This document shows positions 1-8,400 of a stretch of DNA of 32,680 nt, piece after piece (the stretch's first letter is position 1; every line of letters starts with the position of its first letter). The notes beneath the pieces were generated by a model that saw nothing but the letters and a program-made list of their open reading frames with translations, did not search any database and was not told where the DNA came from. The stretch is from Lactobacillus xujianguonis (lineage in GTDB: Bacteria; Bacillota; Bacilli; Lactobacillales; Lactobacillaceae): NCBI RefSeq assembly GCF_004009905.1, contig NZ_ML136892.1, forward strand, positions 1-32,680. Reading direction: 5' to 3'. A program made the position numbers and the translations under genes.

Positions 1-3
1 CAA

Positions 4-45
4 AAAGGTGAGCAGATAGTTCTATAGCTGCTCACCTTTATTTTT
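4..45. terminator. Intrinsic terminator hairpin at the left edge
   Basis: A 12-bp perfect stem (AAAGGTGAGCAG at 4-15, CTGCTCACCTTT at 28-39) is followed on the plus strand by a T-rich tract. On the minus strand the stem is followed by a shorter T run. It probably ends a gene lying left of the window, read on the plus strand, and could work in both directions. The gene it serves is not visible. Confidence 0.7.
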
Positions 46-50
46 ATTGT

Positions 51-86
51 AAAAGAAAAAGAACCGAATCCAAATAATTCGGTTCT
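51..86 (-). terminator. Terminator of the cggR-gap-pgk-tpiA operon
   Basis: A 10-bp perfect stem (60-69 with 77-86, AGAACCGAAT/ATTCGGTTCT) with a 7-nt loop is followed on the minus strand by TTTTTCTTTT. It lies about 75 nt beyond the tpiA stop. The stretch between holds two smaller mutually overlapping hairpins (104-110/121-127 and 125-130/135-140) of unknown meaning. Confidence 0.85.
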
Positions 87-162
87 AAAAGCGTCAAATT
101 TGTCAATGTCTTAACTTAATGACATTGGAATGTCTTCCAAACCTTTTTCTATATGACAGTAA

Positions 163-936
<774 letters not shown>

Positions 937-948
937 TTATACCTAAAA

Positions 949-2160
949 TTACTTGTCTTGTACGCAAGCGATACCTGGCAATACCTTACCTTCAAGGTAG
1001 TTAAGTGAAGCACCACCACCAGTTGAAATGTGGCTAATCTTAGGTGCGATACCCAATTGCTTAGCAGCAGCAGTTGAGTCACCACCACCGATGATAGTAG
1101 TTGCGTCAGCAAGGTTTGCTAAAGCACGACCAACTTCCAAAGTACCTTCAGCAAAGTTAGGCATTTCGAAAGCACCCATTGGGCCGTTCCAAACAACAGT
1201 CTTAGCATCCTTCAAGATTTCCTTGAATTTAGCAATAGTCTTAGGACCGATGTCAAGACCCATCATGTTGTCAGGAATGTCATCACCAACAACTTCACGT
1301 GAAGCATCGTTTGAGAATTCAGTTGCAGCTACGTTGTCAACTGGAAGAACGATCTTGTCGCCAGCTTTTTCAAGCAATTCCTTAGCAAGGTCTACCTTGT
1401 CAGCTTCAAATAATGATTTACCAATCTTGTGGCCTTGAGCTGCCAAGAAGGTGTAAGCCATACCACCACCGATTAAAATGTGGTCTGACTTAGGAATCAA
1501 GTTGTTGATAACACCAATCTTGTCTGAAACCTTAGCACCACCCAAGATAGTTACAAATGGGTGTACAGGATTGTCAACAGCATCACCTAAGTACTTGATT
1601 TCCTTTTCAAGCAAGAAACCAGCAGCTGCAGGCTTGCCATTTTTCTTCATAGCAGTAGCGATACCTACGTTTGAAGCGTGGCTTCTGTGAGCAGTACCAA
1701 AGGCATCGTTTACGAACATGTCGCCAAGACTTGCCCAGTATTCGCCAAGCTTAGGATCGTTACCTGATTCACGTTTACCAAAGTCGTTGTCAATGTCTTG
1801 GAATCTGGTGTTTTCAAGAACAACAACGTCGCCATCTTTCATGTTGTTGATAGCGTCTTCTACTTCCTTACCTTCATTTGATGGTACGAAAGTTACAGGC
1901 TTCTTAAGAAGTTCACTTAAACGTTCTGCAACTGGCTTTAATGATAATTCTTTCTTGTCAGCGTCTGACTTTACACGGCCCAAGTGACTCAAAAGAATAG
2001 CCTTACCGCCATTTTCAATGATGTATTTAATAGTTGGAAGTGCAGCAACGATACGGTTGTCATCACCGATCACACCGTCCTTAATAGGAACATTGAAGTC
2101 TACACGTACTAAAACCTTTTTGCCTTTAACATCAAGGTCATCAACGATTAATTTAGCCAT
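949..2160 (-). CDS. pgk: Phosphoglycerate kinase
   Basis: Transfers the acyl phosphate of 1,3-bisphosphoglycerate to ADP, the first ATP-forming step of lower glycolysis. The 403-residue protein is of family-typical length. Visible hallmarks are VRVDFNVP near the N-terminus, the ENTRF substrate loop, [12 protein letters not shown] at the start of the nucleotide domain, [10 protein letters not shown] and the glycine-rich [11 protein letters not shown] helix near the end. The ATG is preceded by GGAGG. It lies 113 nt downstream of gap, separated from it by a terminator-like hairpin, so expression presumably depends on read-through or RNA processing from the upstream promoter. No separate pgk promoter was found in the gap. 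Confidence 0.98.
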   Translation of the reverse strand: MAKLIVDDLDVKGKKVLVRVDFNVPIKDGVIGDDNRIVAALPTIKYIIENGGKAILLSHLGRVKSDADKKELSLKPVAERLSELLKKPVTFVPSNEGKEVEDAINNMKDGDVVVLENTRFQDIDNDFGKRESGNDPKLGEYWASLGDMFVNDAFGTAHRSHASNVGIATAMKKNGKPAAAGFLLEKEIKYLGDAVDNPVHPFVTILGGAKVSDKIGVINNLIPKSDHILIGGGMAYTFLAAQGHKIGKSLFEADKVDLAKELLEKAGDKIVLPVDNVAATEFSNDASREVVGDDIPDNMMGLDIGPKTIAKFKEILKDAKTVVWNGPMGAFEMPNFAEGTLEVGRALANLADATTIIGGGDSTAAAKQLGIAPKISHISTGGGASLNYLEGKVLPGIACVQDK

Positions 2161-2191
2161 TATAATCCTCCGATTATTTGATATTTTTCCT

Positions 2192-2228
2192 TCAAAAAAA
2201 GGCGGAAGGAAGAATCTCCCTCCGCCTT
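2192..2228 (-). terminator. Internal terminator-like hairpin between gap and pgk
   Basis: Stem AAGGCGGA (2199-2206) pairs with TCCGCCTT (2221-2228), continued by GGA/TCC after one mismatch, and is followed on the minus strand by seven T. It lies after gap and just before the pgk ribosome-binding site. Partial termination here would make gap transcript more abundant than pgk-tpiA transcript. This is inference. Confidence 0.75.
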
Positions 2229-2273
2229 CTCAATTACCACTTAACTATATAATCAGTTAATTTAAATTAATGA

Positions 2274-3290
2274 TTAAAGAGTTGCAAAGTGTAATAAAGT
2301 ACGAACCATTTGGCAAGTGAATGAGTATTCGTTGTCGTACCAAGCAACAGTCTTAACTAATTGCTTGTCACCTGCAGTAGTTACCATAGTTTGAGTTGGG
2401 TCAAAGATTGAACCAGCAGTCATGTTGATAACGTCGCTTGAAACGATGTGGTCACCATTGTAAGCAAATGATGGGCTTTCGTACTTCTTCATAGCTTCGT
2501 TAACTTCGTCAGCAGTAACCTTCTTGCTCAAGATTGATACTAATTCAGTTTCTGAACCATCTGGAACTGGAACACGTTGTGCGTGACCGTTCATCTTACC
2601 GTTCAAGTCAGGCAATACCAAACCGATAGCCTTAGCTGAACCAGTAGTATGAGGAATAATGTTTTCAGCAGCAGCACGAGCGTCTTGTTCCTTACCACTG
2701 CGAGCAGGACCATCCAAAGTCATTTGAGTACCAGTGTAAGCGTGGATAGTAGTCATAGTAGCAACTTCGATACCGAATTCCTTGTTCAAAGCGTTTGCCA
2801 TTGGAGCAAGTGAGTTGGTAGTACATGAAGCAGCTGAAACAATCTTGTCGTCAGCAGTTAAAGTGTTTTCGTTTACTGAGTAAACGATAGTCTTCAAGTC
2901 GTTACCAGCTGGAGCTGAAATCAATACACGCTTAGCACCTGCGTCAAGGTGAGCTTGTGACTTAGCCTTGCTAGTGTAGAAACCAGTACATTCAAGAACG
3001 AAGTCAACACCATCGTTCTTAACCCATGGAATGTTTTGTGCTTGTGGTTCTGCGTATACGTGGTACTTCTTACCGTCAACTACGATTGAATCTTCAGTTG
3101 ATGAAACTTCGTGGTTGAAAGTACCATGAGTAGTGTCGTACTTAAGCAAGTAAGCAAGCATTGCTGGAGTAGTCAAGTCGTTGATAGCAACAACTTCGAT
3201 GTCCTTTGACTTTTCGCCCAAGTCCATAATACGACGGAATGCTAAACGACCGATACGGCCGAAACCGTTAATACCAATTTTAACTGTCAT
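2274..3290 (-). CDS. gap: Glyceraldehyde-3-phosphate dehydrogenase, NAD-dependent, type I
   Basis: Oxidises and phosphorylates glyceraldehyde 3-phosphate to 1,3-bisphosphoglycerate with NAD. The 338-residue protein starts with the Rossmann motif [10 protein letters not shown], keeps an acidic residue after the second strand (INDLT), which favours NAD, and has catalytic Cys156 in SAASCTTN and the histidine in TTIHAYTG. The C-terminal WYDNEYSF signature is intact. AAGGAGG lies 11 nt before the ATG. It follows cggR directly, the standard Firmicutes arrangement in which CggR controls its own operon, and lies ahead of pgk and tpiA. In lactobacilli GAPDH is also known as a moonlighting surface protein; nothing in this sequence tests that. 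Confidence 0.98.
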   Translation of the reverse strand: MTVKIGINGFGRIGRLAFRRIMDLGEKSKDIEVVAINDLTTPAMLAYLLKYDTTHGTFNHEVSSTEDSIVVDGKKYHVYAEPQAQNIPWVKNDGVDFVLECTGFYTSKAKSQAHLDAGAKRVLISAPAGNDLKTIVYSVNENTLTADDKIVSAASCTTNSLAPMANALNKEFGIEVATMTTIHAYTGTQMTLDGPARSGKEQDARAAAENIIPHTTGSAKAIGLVLPDLNGKMNGHAQRVPVPDGSETELVSILSKKVTADEVNEAMKKYESPSFAYNGDHIVSSDVINMTAGSIFDPTQTMVTTAGDKQLVKTVAWYDNEYSFTCQMVRTLLHFATL

Positions 3291-3337
3291 AACCTAAAGT
3301 CCTCCTTAAGAACTATAAACAACAATTTATTTTAAAC

Positions 3338-3353
3338 GAGAAGTTTACTTCTC
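3338..3353 (-). promoter_or_regulatory. Hairpin at the cggR/gap junction, possible processing or stability element
   Basis: GAGAAGT (3338-3344) is a perfect inverted repeat of ACTTCTC (3347-3353), overlapping the cggR stop codon at 3345-3347. There is no U-run on the minus strand, so it is not a terminator. In Bacillus subtilis the cggR-gapA mRNA is cleaved near the 3' end of cggR next to a stem-loop, leaving a stable gapA message. The same role here is an inference from position. Confidence 0.4.
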
Positions 3354-4376
3354 CTTTAAAATCGCATTTGAGGCACCCTCATCAGTAATTAACCAGGTTT
3401 GATGAGGTGCATTTGGCATATAAGCCTTAATTGCGTCAGCTTTTCTTGATCCGCAAGCAAGAGCAAATATGTGAGGTATTTTTTTCAGATTCTCAAACTG
3501 CAATCCAACCTGGGTGATGCGTTCAACAATCTTGCCAGTGTCATCGAAGAAACACCCGAAACATTCGGTGACAGCTTTTTTATCACGAAGCTCTGAAAGT
3601 CTGATTGAATCATACCCTCGGCGTTTAGCCATTTCTTGGGCTAAACCAATGCCATGAATCACAGCATCACTTTGTGATATGTCTTGCAGCACACTAGAGA
3701 TCGAATTTTCACGAATTAGTGAACGATAAGCAACTTCAGAAACTTGTTCTGGTAAATACAATGTTTTGTAAGTACCTAAAGTCTTAGCTGCCATTTCCTG
3801 AACAATCGTATTACTTTGAGTCGTAACATTTTCACCCAAAGCTCCGCGCCCAGGAACAAACTCTAATTGGCGATTATTACCGAGCTGCTTTGACAAATAA
3901 CTAGCAGACTTGGCAACGTCGATTCCACCTAGTACCGTGATAATTGAATGACCTAATGGTAATAGCAAATTCAAAGCTGAATTTAACTGCTCACCCATTT
4001 CTTCATATACTCGATCTTGTAAGTCAGCATTTCCCGGCACAATAATTGTCCGATCAATGCCTAACTTGCGTGCAAGCTTAACTTCTGTCTCACCTGCATT
4101 GAACAAGCGATCAATTAACGGTGCTGCATCTTGTAATGTCTTCTCGCCTTTTTCAGTTAAGACCATACCGTAATTACGAATTTCGATTAAACCAAGCTTT
4201 TTTAAGTACTCAGTTTCAGTTCGAACATTACGTTCAGATAGTCTTAGCTGCTGAGCCACATTTCTACGCCCAACTGGCGCGTGTAATGAAATCTGCTCAA
4301 GGACAAGATACCTTTGTCGAAGAATCTTTAAGACATCGGGAACGAGAGCTTCGAGCAAGGATAAGTCCGAGTTCAT
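3345..4376 (-). CDS. cggR: Central glycolytic genes regulator, SorC/DeoR family
   Basis: DNA-binding repressor of the gap operon whose known effector in the family is fructose 1,6-bisphosphate. The 343-residue protein has an N-terminal winged helix-turn-helix (about 20-75, with GRRNVAQQLRLSERNVRTET as the recognition region) followed by the SorC-type sugar-phosphate-binding domain, with the GLAQEMAKRRGY and FALACGSRKADAI regions typical of CggR. Start: AAGGAGGGG then ATG with short spacing. It is the first gene of the operon; its promoter and a matching inverted operator lie directly upstream, which implies autoregulation. Position immediately before gap makes CggR much more likely than another SorC regulator. 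Confidence 0.95.
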   Translation of the reverse strand: MNSDLSLLEALVPDVLKILRQRYLVLEQISLHAPVGRRNVAQQLRLSERNVRTETEYLKKLGLIEIRNYGMVLTEKGEKTLQDAAPLIDRLFNAGETEVKLARKLGIDRTIIVPGNADLQDRVYEEMGEQLNSALNLLLPLGHSIITVLGGIDVAKSASYLSKQLGNNRQLEFVPGRGALGENVTTQSNTIVQEMAAKTLGTYKTLYLPEQVSEVAYRSLIRENSISSVLQDISQSDAVIHGIGLAQEMAKRRGYDSIRLSELRDKKAVTECFGCFFDDTGKIVERITQVGLQFENLKKIPHIFALACGSRKADAIKAYMPNAPHQTWLITDEGASNAILKEK

Positions 4377-4393
4377 AAGCCCCTCCTTTCCGT

Positions 4394-4432
4394 GGGACGC
4401 TCGGTGACCATATGTGTGTCATTTACCGTCCC
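4394..4432. promoter_or_regulatory. Probable CggR operator (inverted repeat) in the cggR leader
   Basis: Two 15-nt half-sites face each other: GGGACGCTCGGTGAC on the plus strand at 4394-4408 and GGGACGGTAAATGAC on the minus strand at 4432-4418, separated by 9 nt. Each fits GGGAC-N6-TGAC, close to the GGGAC-N6-TGTC unit of the B. subtilis CggR operator, where the units are arranged as direct repeats. It lies between the predicted cggR start of transcription (about 4501) and the cggR start codon, which fits a roadblock mode of repression. Confidence 0.75.
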
Positions 4433-4507
4433 AGCTTGCTTAAAAATATAAGAGAAACGTAGTTTTGAGCTTTTTAGTTCAATACACATTTCCCAATCGA
4501 CACTGTT

Positions 4508-4536
4508 AGTATAACAATGAATTTTTTCGAATTCAA
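4508..4536 (-). promoter_or_regulatory. Promoter of the cggR-gap-pgk-tpiA operon
   Basis: On the minus strand TTGAAT (4536-4531) and TATACT (4513-4508) are separated by 17 nt, with TG one base upstream of the -10 box (extended -10). Predicted start of transcription is near 4501, giving a leader of roughly 125 nt containing the operator at 4394-4432. Confidence 0.75.
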
Positions 4537-4603
4537 GAAAAAACTTACGCTTTTTAAAATTAAAAAAAGACAAGCGAAAAGGTTTTAATTTTTGATAATT
4601 TTT

Positions 4604-4612
4604 TGATATACT
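4604..4612 (+). promoter_or_regulatory. Extended -10 promoter of tRNA-Arg
   Basis: TGATATACT (TG, one base, then TATACT at 4607-4612) lies 14 nt before the mature tRNA. No good -35 hexamer is visible at the standard distance. It is divergent from the cggR promoter. Confidence 0.55.
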
Positions 4613-4626
4613 AATTACTGTTGTAT

Positions 4627-4698
4627 GGACCCTTAGTGTAATGGATCGCACGTAAGATTCCGGTTCTTGAAATCTGGGTTCGACTCCCAGGGGGTCCA
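4627..4698 (+). tRNA. tRNA-Arg (anticodon CCG)
   Basis: A full 72-nt cloverleaf can be folded by eye: acceptor stem 4627-4633/4691-4697 with discriminator A4698; D stem GTGT/GCAC at 4636-4639/4648-4651; anticodon stem TAAGA/TCTTG at 4653-4657/4665-4669 with a 7-nt loop whose positions 34-36 are C4660-C4661-G4662; 4-nt variable loop; T stem CTGGG/CCCAG with loop TTCGACT. Anticodon CCG reads the rare arginine codon CGG. CCA is not encoded: the bases after A4698 are TAA. It is a single tRNA gene with its own promoter and terminator. Confidence 0.93.
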
Positions 4699-4701
4699 TA
4701 A

Positions 4702-4738
4702 GAAAAGAGCAGCTGCATCGCAGCTGCTCTTTTCTTTT
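4702..4738. terminator. Bidirectional terminator between tRNA-Arg and the surface-protein gene
   Basis: AAAAGAGCAGCTGC (4703-4716) pairs perfectly with GCAGCTGCTCTTTT (4720-4733) around a 3-nt loop, followed by CTTTT on the plus strand. The minus strand carries the mirror T-run, so it can also end the gene whose stop is at 4742. Confidence 0.85.
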
Positions 4739-4741
4739 GCC

Positions 4742-6235
4742 TTAAATTCTGCCTTTAGTTAATTCTGCTCTTTGAGCGAATTGAACGTATAAGTTAGATC
4801 CGGTACCAGACATACCTTCAATTTCACGACGAGTGTGGAAACAATAATGCTTCTTAGTTTTACCATTTTCATTCACACGGAAAATGTGATCATTGAAGCC
4901 GATGAAGAAGTCACCATCAGCATAAGCAAAACCTTGTACTGGTGAATTGCTAATAAATCTACCTTTTGTAGCACCAACTTCTTCTGCAGTCCATTCATCC
5001 CCATCACGGGTTAATTTCCAATATTCATAGCAGTTGTAGCCGCCATTATGGAACAAGGCATACATTGTATTATCACCAACAAACGTTGCGTTATGAATAT
5101 AGCGGTTGCTTGCAATTCTGAAAGTCCAAATCTTCTTGATCTTCATATCGCTTTTACTAATTTGAAAGATTTCTTCTGATTTTGGACCGTTATTATAGTT
5201 ATTGTCATTAGCCATGACATAAATTGAAGAACTTGTTGAACCTAGTGATTGACCATGACCTAATTTAATATACGGACTAACTTTGATGTTCTGAGCATAT
5301 GACTTAAAGCTATTCCAACTCATAGTTGTTAAGTTTTGCGCAGCAGTTTTGCTCTTGATTGCATTCAAATTATAAGAAACAAGGTGACCAAATTGACTAC
5401 TGCTGCTAGTAAACATCGAAGTTACAAAATCATTGCCATTAACAGTAATACCTTCTGGAATTACCCCAACTTGGCCCATCTTGTCACCTGCTTGACCATA
5501 ACCCAGACTGACAAATCGAGGTTGGAAAAGACGAGTTCTCAAGGTTAAGCCGTTACTCTTAAAGGTATTGCCAGAAGTTTCTGAACGGTAACCATGGGCA
5601 CGATTCCAGTTTCTTGAAGAGCCTTTAGAACCACCATTCCAAGTAGTAGTACTCTTAAAGCCGGTTTCTGCCTTCTTATCAGCAGTAGCATCTTGACCAT
5701 CGTAAACTTTAATATCCATACTAGCCTTAGCTTTACCATAGCTATATTTCACAGTTGTAGCAGCGGTACTTACGTGAGCCTGAGAAACGTGAACTTTACT
5801 TGGGTTAACTGCAGTTCCTTGACTGTTAGTTACATAGTTAATCGCATCCCTAGTTGGGAAAGCGTAACTTGAGTTCTTAACTAAAGAAACATCTTTAGCT
5901 ACAGAAATCTTGTTACGAGCAAAGAAGTTTTGGCTAACCCAACCAACATGACGGCCGTCAACATAAATGTCCCAGAAATTACCCTTTTTAGTTGAGACAT
6001 AACGCTTTGATTGAATTTGACCATGTTTAAAGTACTTGGTAGAAGTAAACTTTCCGGATGGGCCACTGCCAGATACATTGTGGTAAATCGCATAATTTCC
6101 ATTTCCAGCAATCTTAGTTACTGCCTTACTGAAACTTTTGGCACTGGCAGGCTTAGCTGTAGTGCTGACTAAGACACTGCCCATTAACAAGGCAGCAGTA
6201 GCCATAACAACTTTAAAACTATTTTTTCCTTTCAT
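4742..6235 (-). CDS. Secreted GW/SH3-like surface protein with putative beta-propeller C-terminal domain (paralogue 1)
   Basis: Exported protein of unknown function, 497 residues. Residues 1-32 form a signal peptide (positive N-terminus, hydrophobic core, cleavage after ASA). Residues about 38-115 look like one GW/SH3-type cell-wall module (WDIYVDGRHVGWV, then FFARNKI), a fold that often binds teichoic acids. Residues about 115-180 resemble a small Ig-like domain. The rest (about 215-490) holds repeated short beta-rich units with motifs TRLFQP, NIKVSPY, GHGQSLGST, PVQGFAY, REIEGMS and AQRAEL; a beta-propeller related to helveticin J or TagC-type proteins is my inference. No LPXTG or transmembrane anchor is visible. 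The ATG has GGAGG at normal spacing. It is a paralogue of the gene at 8401-9996. Lactobacillus surface-layer-associated proteins at this locus are an alternative label. Confidence 0.75.
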   Translation of the reverse strand: MKGKNSFKVVMATAALLMGSVLVSTTAKPASAKSFSKAVTKIAGNGNYAIYHNVSGSGPSGKFTSTKYFKHGQIQSKRYVSTKKGNFWDIYVDGRHVGWVSQNFFARNKISVAKDVSLVKNSSYAFPTRDAINYVTNSQGTAVNPSKVHVSQAHVSTAATTVKYSYGKAKASMDIKVYDGQDATADKKAETGFKSTTTWNGGSKGSSRNWNRAHGYRSETSGNTFKSNGLTLRTRLFQPRFVSLGYGQAGDKMGQVGVIPEGITVNGNDFVTSMFTSSSSQFGHLVSYNLNAIKSKTAAQNLTTMSWNSFKSYAQNIKVSPYIKLGHGQSLGSTSSSIYVMANDNNYNNGPKSEEIFQISKSDMKIKKIWTFRIASNRYIHNATFVGDNTMYALFHNGGYNCYEYWKLTRDGDEWTAEEVGATKGRFISNSPVQGFAYADGDFFIGFNDHIFRVNENGKTKKHYCFHTRREIEGMSGTGSNLYVQFAQRAELTKGRI

Positions 6236-6346
6236 AATTTTCCTCCAAACAATTTCATCCCGGATATTTTAGCACATTTTTATTCACAATTTCATATTAG
6301 TTTGGGTAAAAGTTCTAATAAGCTGTTTTATTTTTTCTTCTCATAT

Positions 6347-6352
6347 TATAAT
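6347..6352 (+). promoter_or_regulatory. Possible -10 box for the APC transporter gene
   Basis: A perfect TATAAT lies 45 nt before the ATG at 6397. No convincing -35 hexamer precedes it, so the assignment is tentative. Confidence 0.4.
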
Positions 6353-6396
6353 TAAAAACGTAACAATTCTAATAGTGATAGAGATAGGAGATTTTT

Positions 6397-7827
6397 ATGG
6401 TTGAATCCCAAAACAATCCTAAAAAGATGATGTGGACAACCTTAGCAATGATGGCCTTTTCTACCGTTTGGGGATTTGGTAATGTTGTTAACGGCTATGT
6501 CTATTTCGATGGCACGAAAGTCATCTTTAGCTGGATTGTCATGTTTTTGTTGTACTTTGTTCCTTATGCCCTCATGGTAGGTGAACTTGGTGCCACCTTT
6601 AAGAATGCTGAAGGTGGGGTTTCCTCCTGGGTTAACGCTACAATGGGCGCTAAATGGGCATACTACGCTGGTTGGACTTACTGGGCTTGTCACGTCGTTT
6701 ACATTTCTAGTAAAGGTACCGGTGGTTTAAGAGCCATGGCTTGGGGCATCTTTGGTAACACGCATTGGTATGATAGTCTGCCAACGGCTACTACTCAACT
6801 TGCGACCTTAGTTGTCTTTCTTTTCTTCTGTTGGGTGGCCAGTCGCGGGGTACCAGTTTTAAAGACTTTGGCTACTATTGCCGGAACTTCAATGTTCATC
6901 ATGTCAATTTTATTTATCATCATGATGTTTGCCGCTCCTGCAATCAATCCTCATGCTAGTTACTACTCAATTGATTTTAATTGGAAAAACTTTTTACCAA
7001 CCTTCAATATCAAATACTTAACTTCACTTTCAATCTTAGTCTTTGCTGTTGGTGGTTGTGAAAAGATTTCACCATATGTTAATAAAGTGAAGGATCCGAC
7101 CAAGAACTTCCCTAAAGCAATGATGGCTTTAGCAATCATGGTTATGGTTTCTGCGATCTTAGGAACTTTTGCCATGGCCTTAATGTTTGATCCTAAAGTA
7201 GTTAACAATCATTTAAACGAATACATTTCAAATGGGGCTTACATGGCCTTCCAAAGATTAGGTGAATACTATCACGTTGGTGGATTATTCATGTACATCT
7301 ACTCTTGGTGTAACGTAATTGGCCAATTCTCAACTTTAGTAATTAGTATTGATGCGCCATTAAGAATGTTATTAGGTAGTAAAGAAGCTAAAAACTTTAT
7401 CCCTAAAGGCTTACTTAAGCTAAACAAACATGGTGCTTACATTAATGGGATTTGGATGGTAGTCATTCTTTCCGGTGGTTTAATTGCTGCACAAGCCTTG
7501 CTTCCAGATGCATTAGCAGTCATGGCCCAGTTAGTGAAACTTAACTCAACTACAATGCCGTTGCGTTATCTCTGGGTCTTTGCGGCATATATTGCCTTAA
7601 GAAAGCACCAAGCCAAATTTGAAACAACTTATCAAATGACTAAGCATCAAGGCTTAGCTTATACTGCTGGTATTTGGTGTTTCCTTGTAACTGCAGCTTG
7701 CTGTATCATGGGAATTTACTCACCAGATCCATTTACGCTCTTCTTGAACATTATTACTCCAATTATCTTAGTTGTCTTAGGTTTAATCTTGCCAGCAATT
7801 AAGAAATATCAAGAAGCCAAAAATTAG
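6397..7827 (+). CDS. APC-superfamily amino-acid permease, YjeM-like
   Basis: Integral membrane transporter, 476 residues with about 12 hydrophobic segments, the usual APC architecture. TM1 carries the FGFGNVVN-type unwound region, followed by the ELGATFKNAEGGVSSWV segment that is characteristic of amino-acid/GABA-glutamate permeases; TM6 carries VFAVGGCEKISPYVNKVKDP. The N-terminal half resembles E. coli YjeM from memory (SVFGFAN, AEMGAAYRKEEGGIYSW). Substrate cannot be read from sequence. AGGAGA precedes the ATG. The gene has its own terminator and lies between two paralogous secreted-protein genes on the opposite strand and ahead of the PerR-like regulator. Confidence 0.85.
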   Translation: MVESQNNPKKMMWTTLAMMAFSTVWGFGNVVNGYVYFDGTKVIFSWIVMFLLYFVPYALMVGELGATFKNAEGGVSSWVNATMGAKWAYYAGWTYWACHVVYISSKGTGGLRAMAWGIFGNTHWYDSLPTATTQLATLVVFLFFCWVASRGVPVLKTLATIAGTSMFIMSILFIIMMFAAPAINPHASYYSIDFNWKNFLPTFNIKYLTSLSILVFAVGGCEKISPYVNKVKDPTKNFPKAMMALAIMVMVSAILGTFAMALMFDPKVVNNHLNEYISNGAYMAFQRLGEYYHVGGLFMYIYSWCNVIGQFSTLVISIDAPLRMLLGSKEAKNFIPKGLLKLNKHGAYINGIWMVVILSGGLIAAQALLPDALAVMAQLVKLNSTTMPLRYLWVFAAYIALRKHQAKFETTYQMTKHQGLAYTAGIWCFLVTAACCIMGIYSPDPFTLFLNIITPIILVVLGLILPAIKKYQEAKN

Positions 7828-7844
7828 TTATTTAGAATAGTTAT

Positions 7845-7880
7845 AAATAAAAGCGTCGAAAACGGCGCTTTTATTTTTTT
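7845..7880 (+). terminator. Terminator of the APC transporter gene
   Basis: A stem of about 14 bp (7845-7858 with 7863-7876, including one G-T pair) around an AAAA loop, followed by a T-run on the plus strand. It separates the transporter gene from the PerR-like gene. Confidence 0.85.
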
Positions 7881-7920
7881 CATGCTAAACTATAGATGAA
7901 CTATTTGGAGGTGAAAAAAG

Positions 7921-8361
7921 TTGACGGAAAACACAGCTCAAACACTCCTTCATCATCATCATCTTAAGGCGACCAAACCACGAATCAAGATTCTGAGCTA
8001 CTTAATGCAAAGCCATAATCATCCTACAGTGGACACCATTTACCACGATTTAGCTGGTGATGAACAATTGAACAAAGCAACCATTTATAACACACTTAAT
8101 ACCTTAATTGGCGTGGGAATGGTAATCGAAATTAAGAATGGTAGTAATTCAAGCCACTATGATTACTTTGTTAAACCACACTTTCATATTATTTGTAAAA
8201 ATTGTGGTCGCATTGCCGATGTAGTTTATCCCCATTTCGACGAAATTGAAAATCAAATGCGGGTTGAATCTGAGAAACAAACTGGCTATATTACTTCTTC
8301 TAGCCATTTAGAAATCTACGGTTTATGCCCTGAATGTCAACAAAAATTAGCAGATAAATAA
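7921..8361 (+). CDS. perR: Fur-family regulator, PerR-type (peroxide-responsive)
   Basis: Transcription repressor of the Fur family, 146 residues. An N-terminal winged helix (about 15-75) is followed by a dimerisation/metal domain. Structural zinc Cys pairs are present (Cys92/Cys95 and Cys136/Cys139). The regulatory-metal ligands of B. subtilis PerR all have counterparts: His34, Asp81, His87, His89 and Asp100. Aspartate at the last position favours PerR over Fur, which has glutamate. Four histidines at 11-14 (HHHH) just before the DNA-binding domain are unusual. The start is TTG at 7921, supported by GGAGG nine nt upstream; no ATG fits. A strong terminator follows. Regulation of the adjacent genes is possible but no clear Per box was found. 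Confidence 0.85.
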   Translation: MTENTAQTLLHHHHLKATKPRIKILSYLMQSHNHPTVDTIYHDLAGDEQLNKATIYNTLNTLIGVGMVIEIKNGSNSSHYDYFVKPHFHIICKNCGRIADVVYPHFDEIENQMRVESEKQTGYITSSSHLEIYGLCPECQQKLADK

Positions 8362-8393
8362 AAAAGAGTTTGGAAAATTCCAAACTCTTTTTT
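8360..8393. terminator. Bidirectional terminator between perR and paralogue 2
   Basis: AAAAAAGAGTTTGGAA (8360-8375) pairs with TTCCAAACTCTTTTTT (8378-8393). T-runs exist on both strands, so it can serve the converging genes ending at 8361 and 8401. The same stem occurs again at 10774-10810. Confidence 0.85.
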
Positions 8394-8400
8394 ACCTTGC

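Noticed and set aside
1028..1438. Long plus-strand open frames inside pgk, uvrA, uvrB and other genes
   Set aside because: They are antisense shadows of strongly conserved genes and have no ribosome-binding sites or recognisable products.
4373..4699. 108-codon minus-strand open frame across the tRNA-Arg gene and cggR leader
   Set aside because: It covers a clear tRNA, two divergent promoters and the CggR operator, and its translation resembles no protein.
7881..7906. Per box in the perR promoter
   Set aside because: No match to the TTATAAT-N-ATTATAA palindrome was seen; the promoter itself is unclear because it overlaps the terminator tail.
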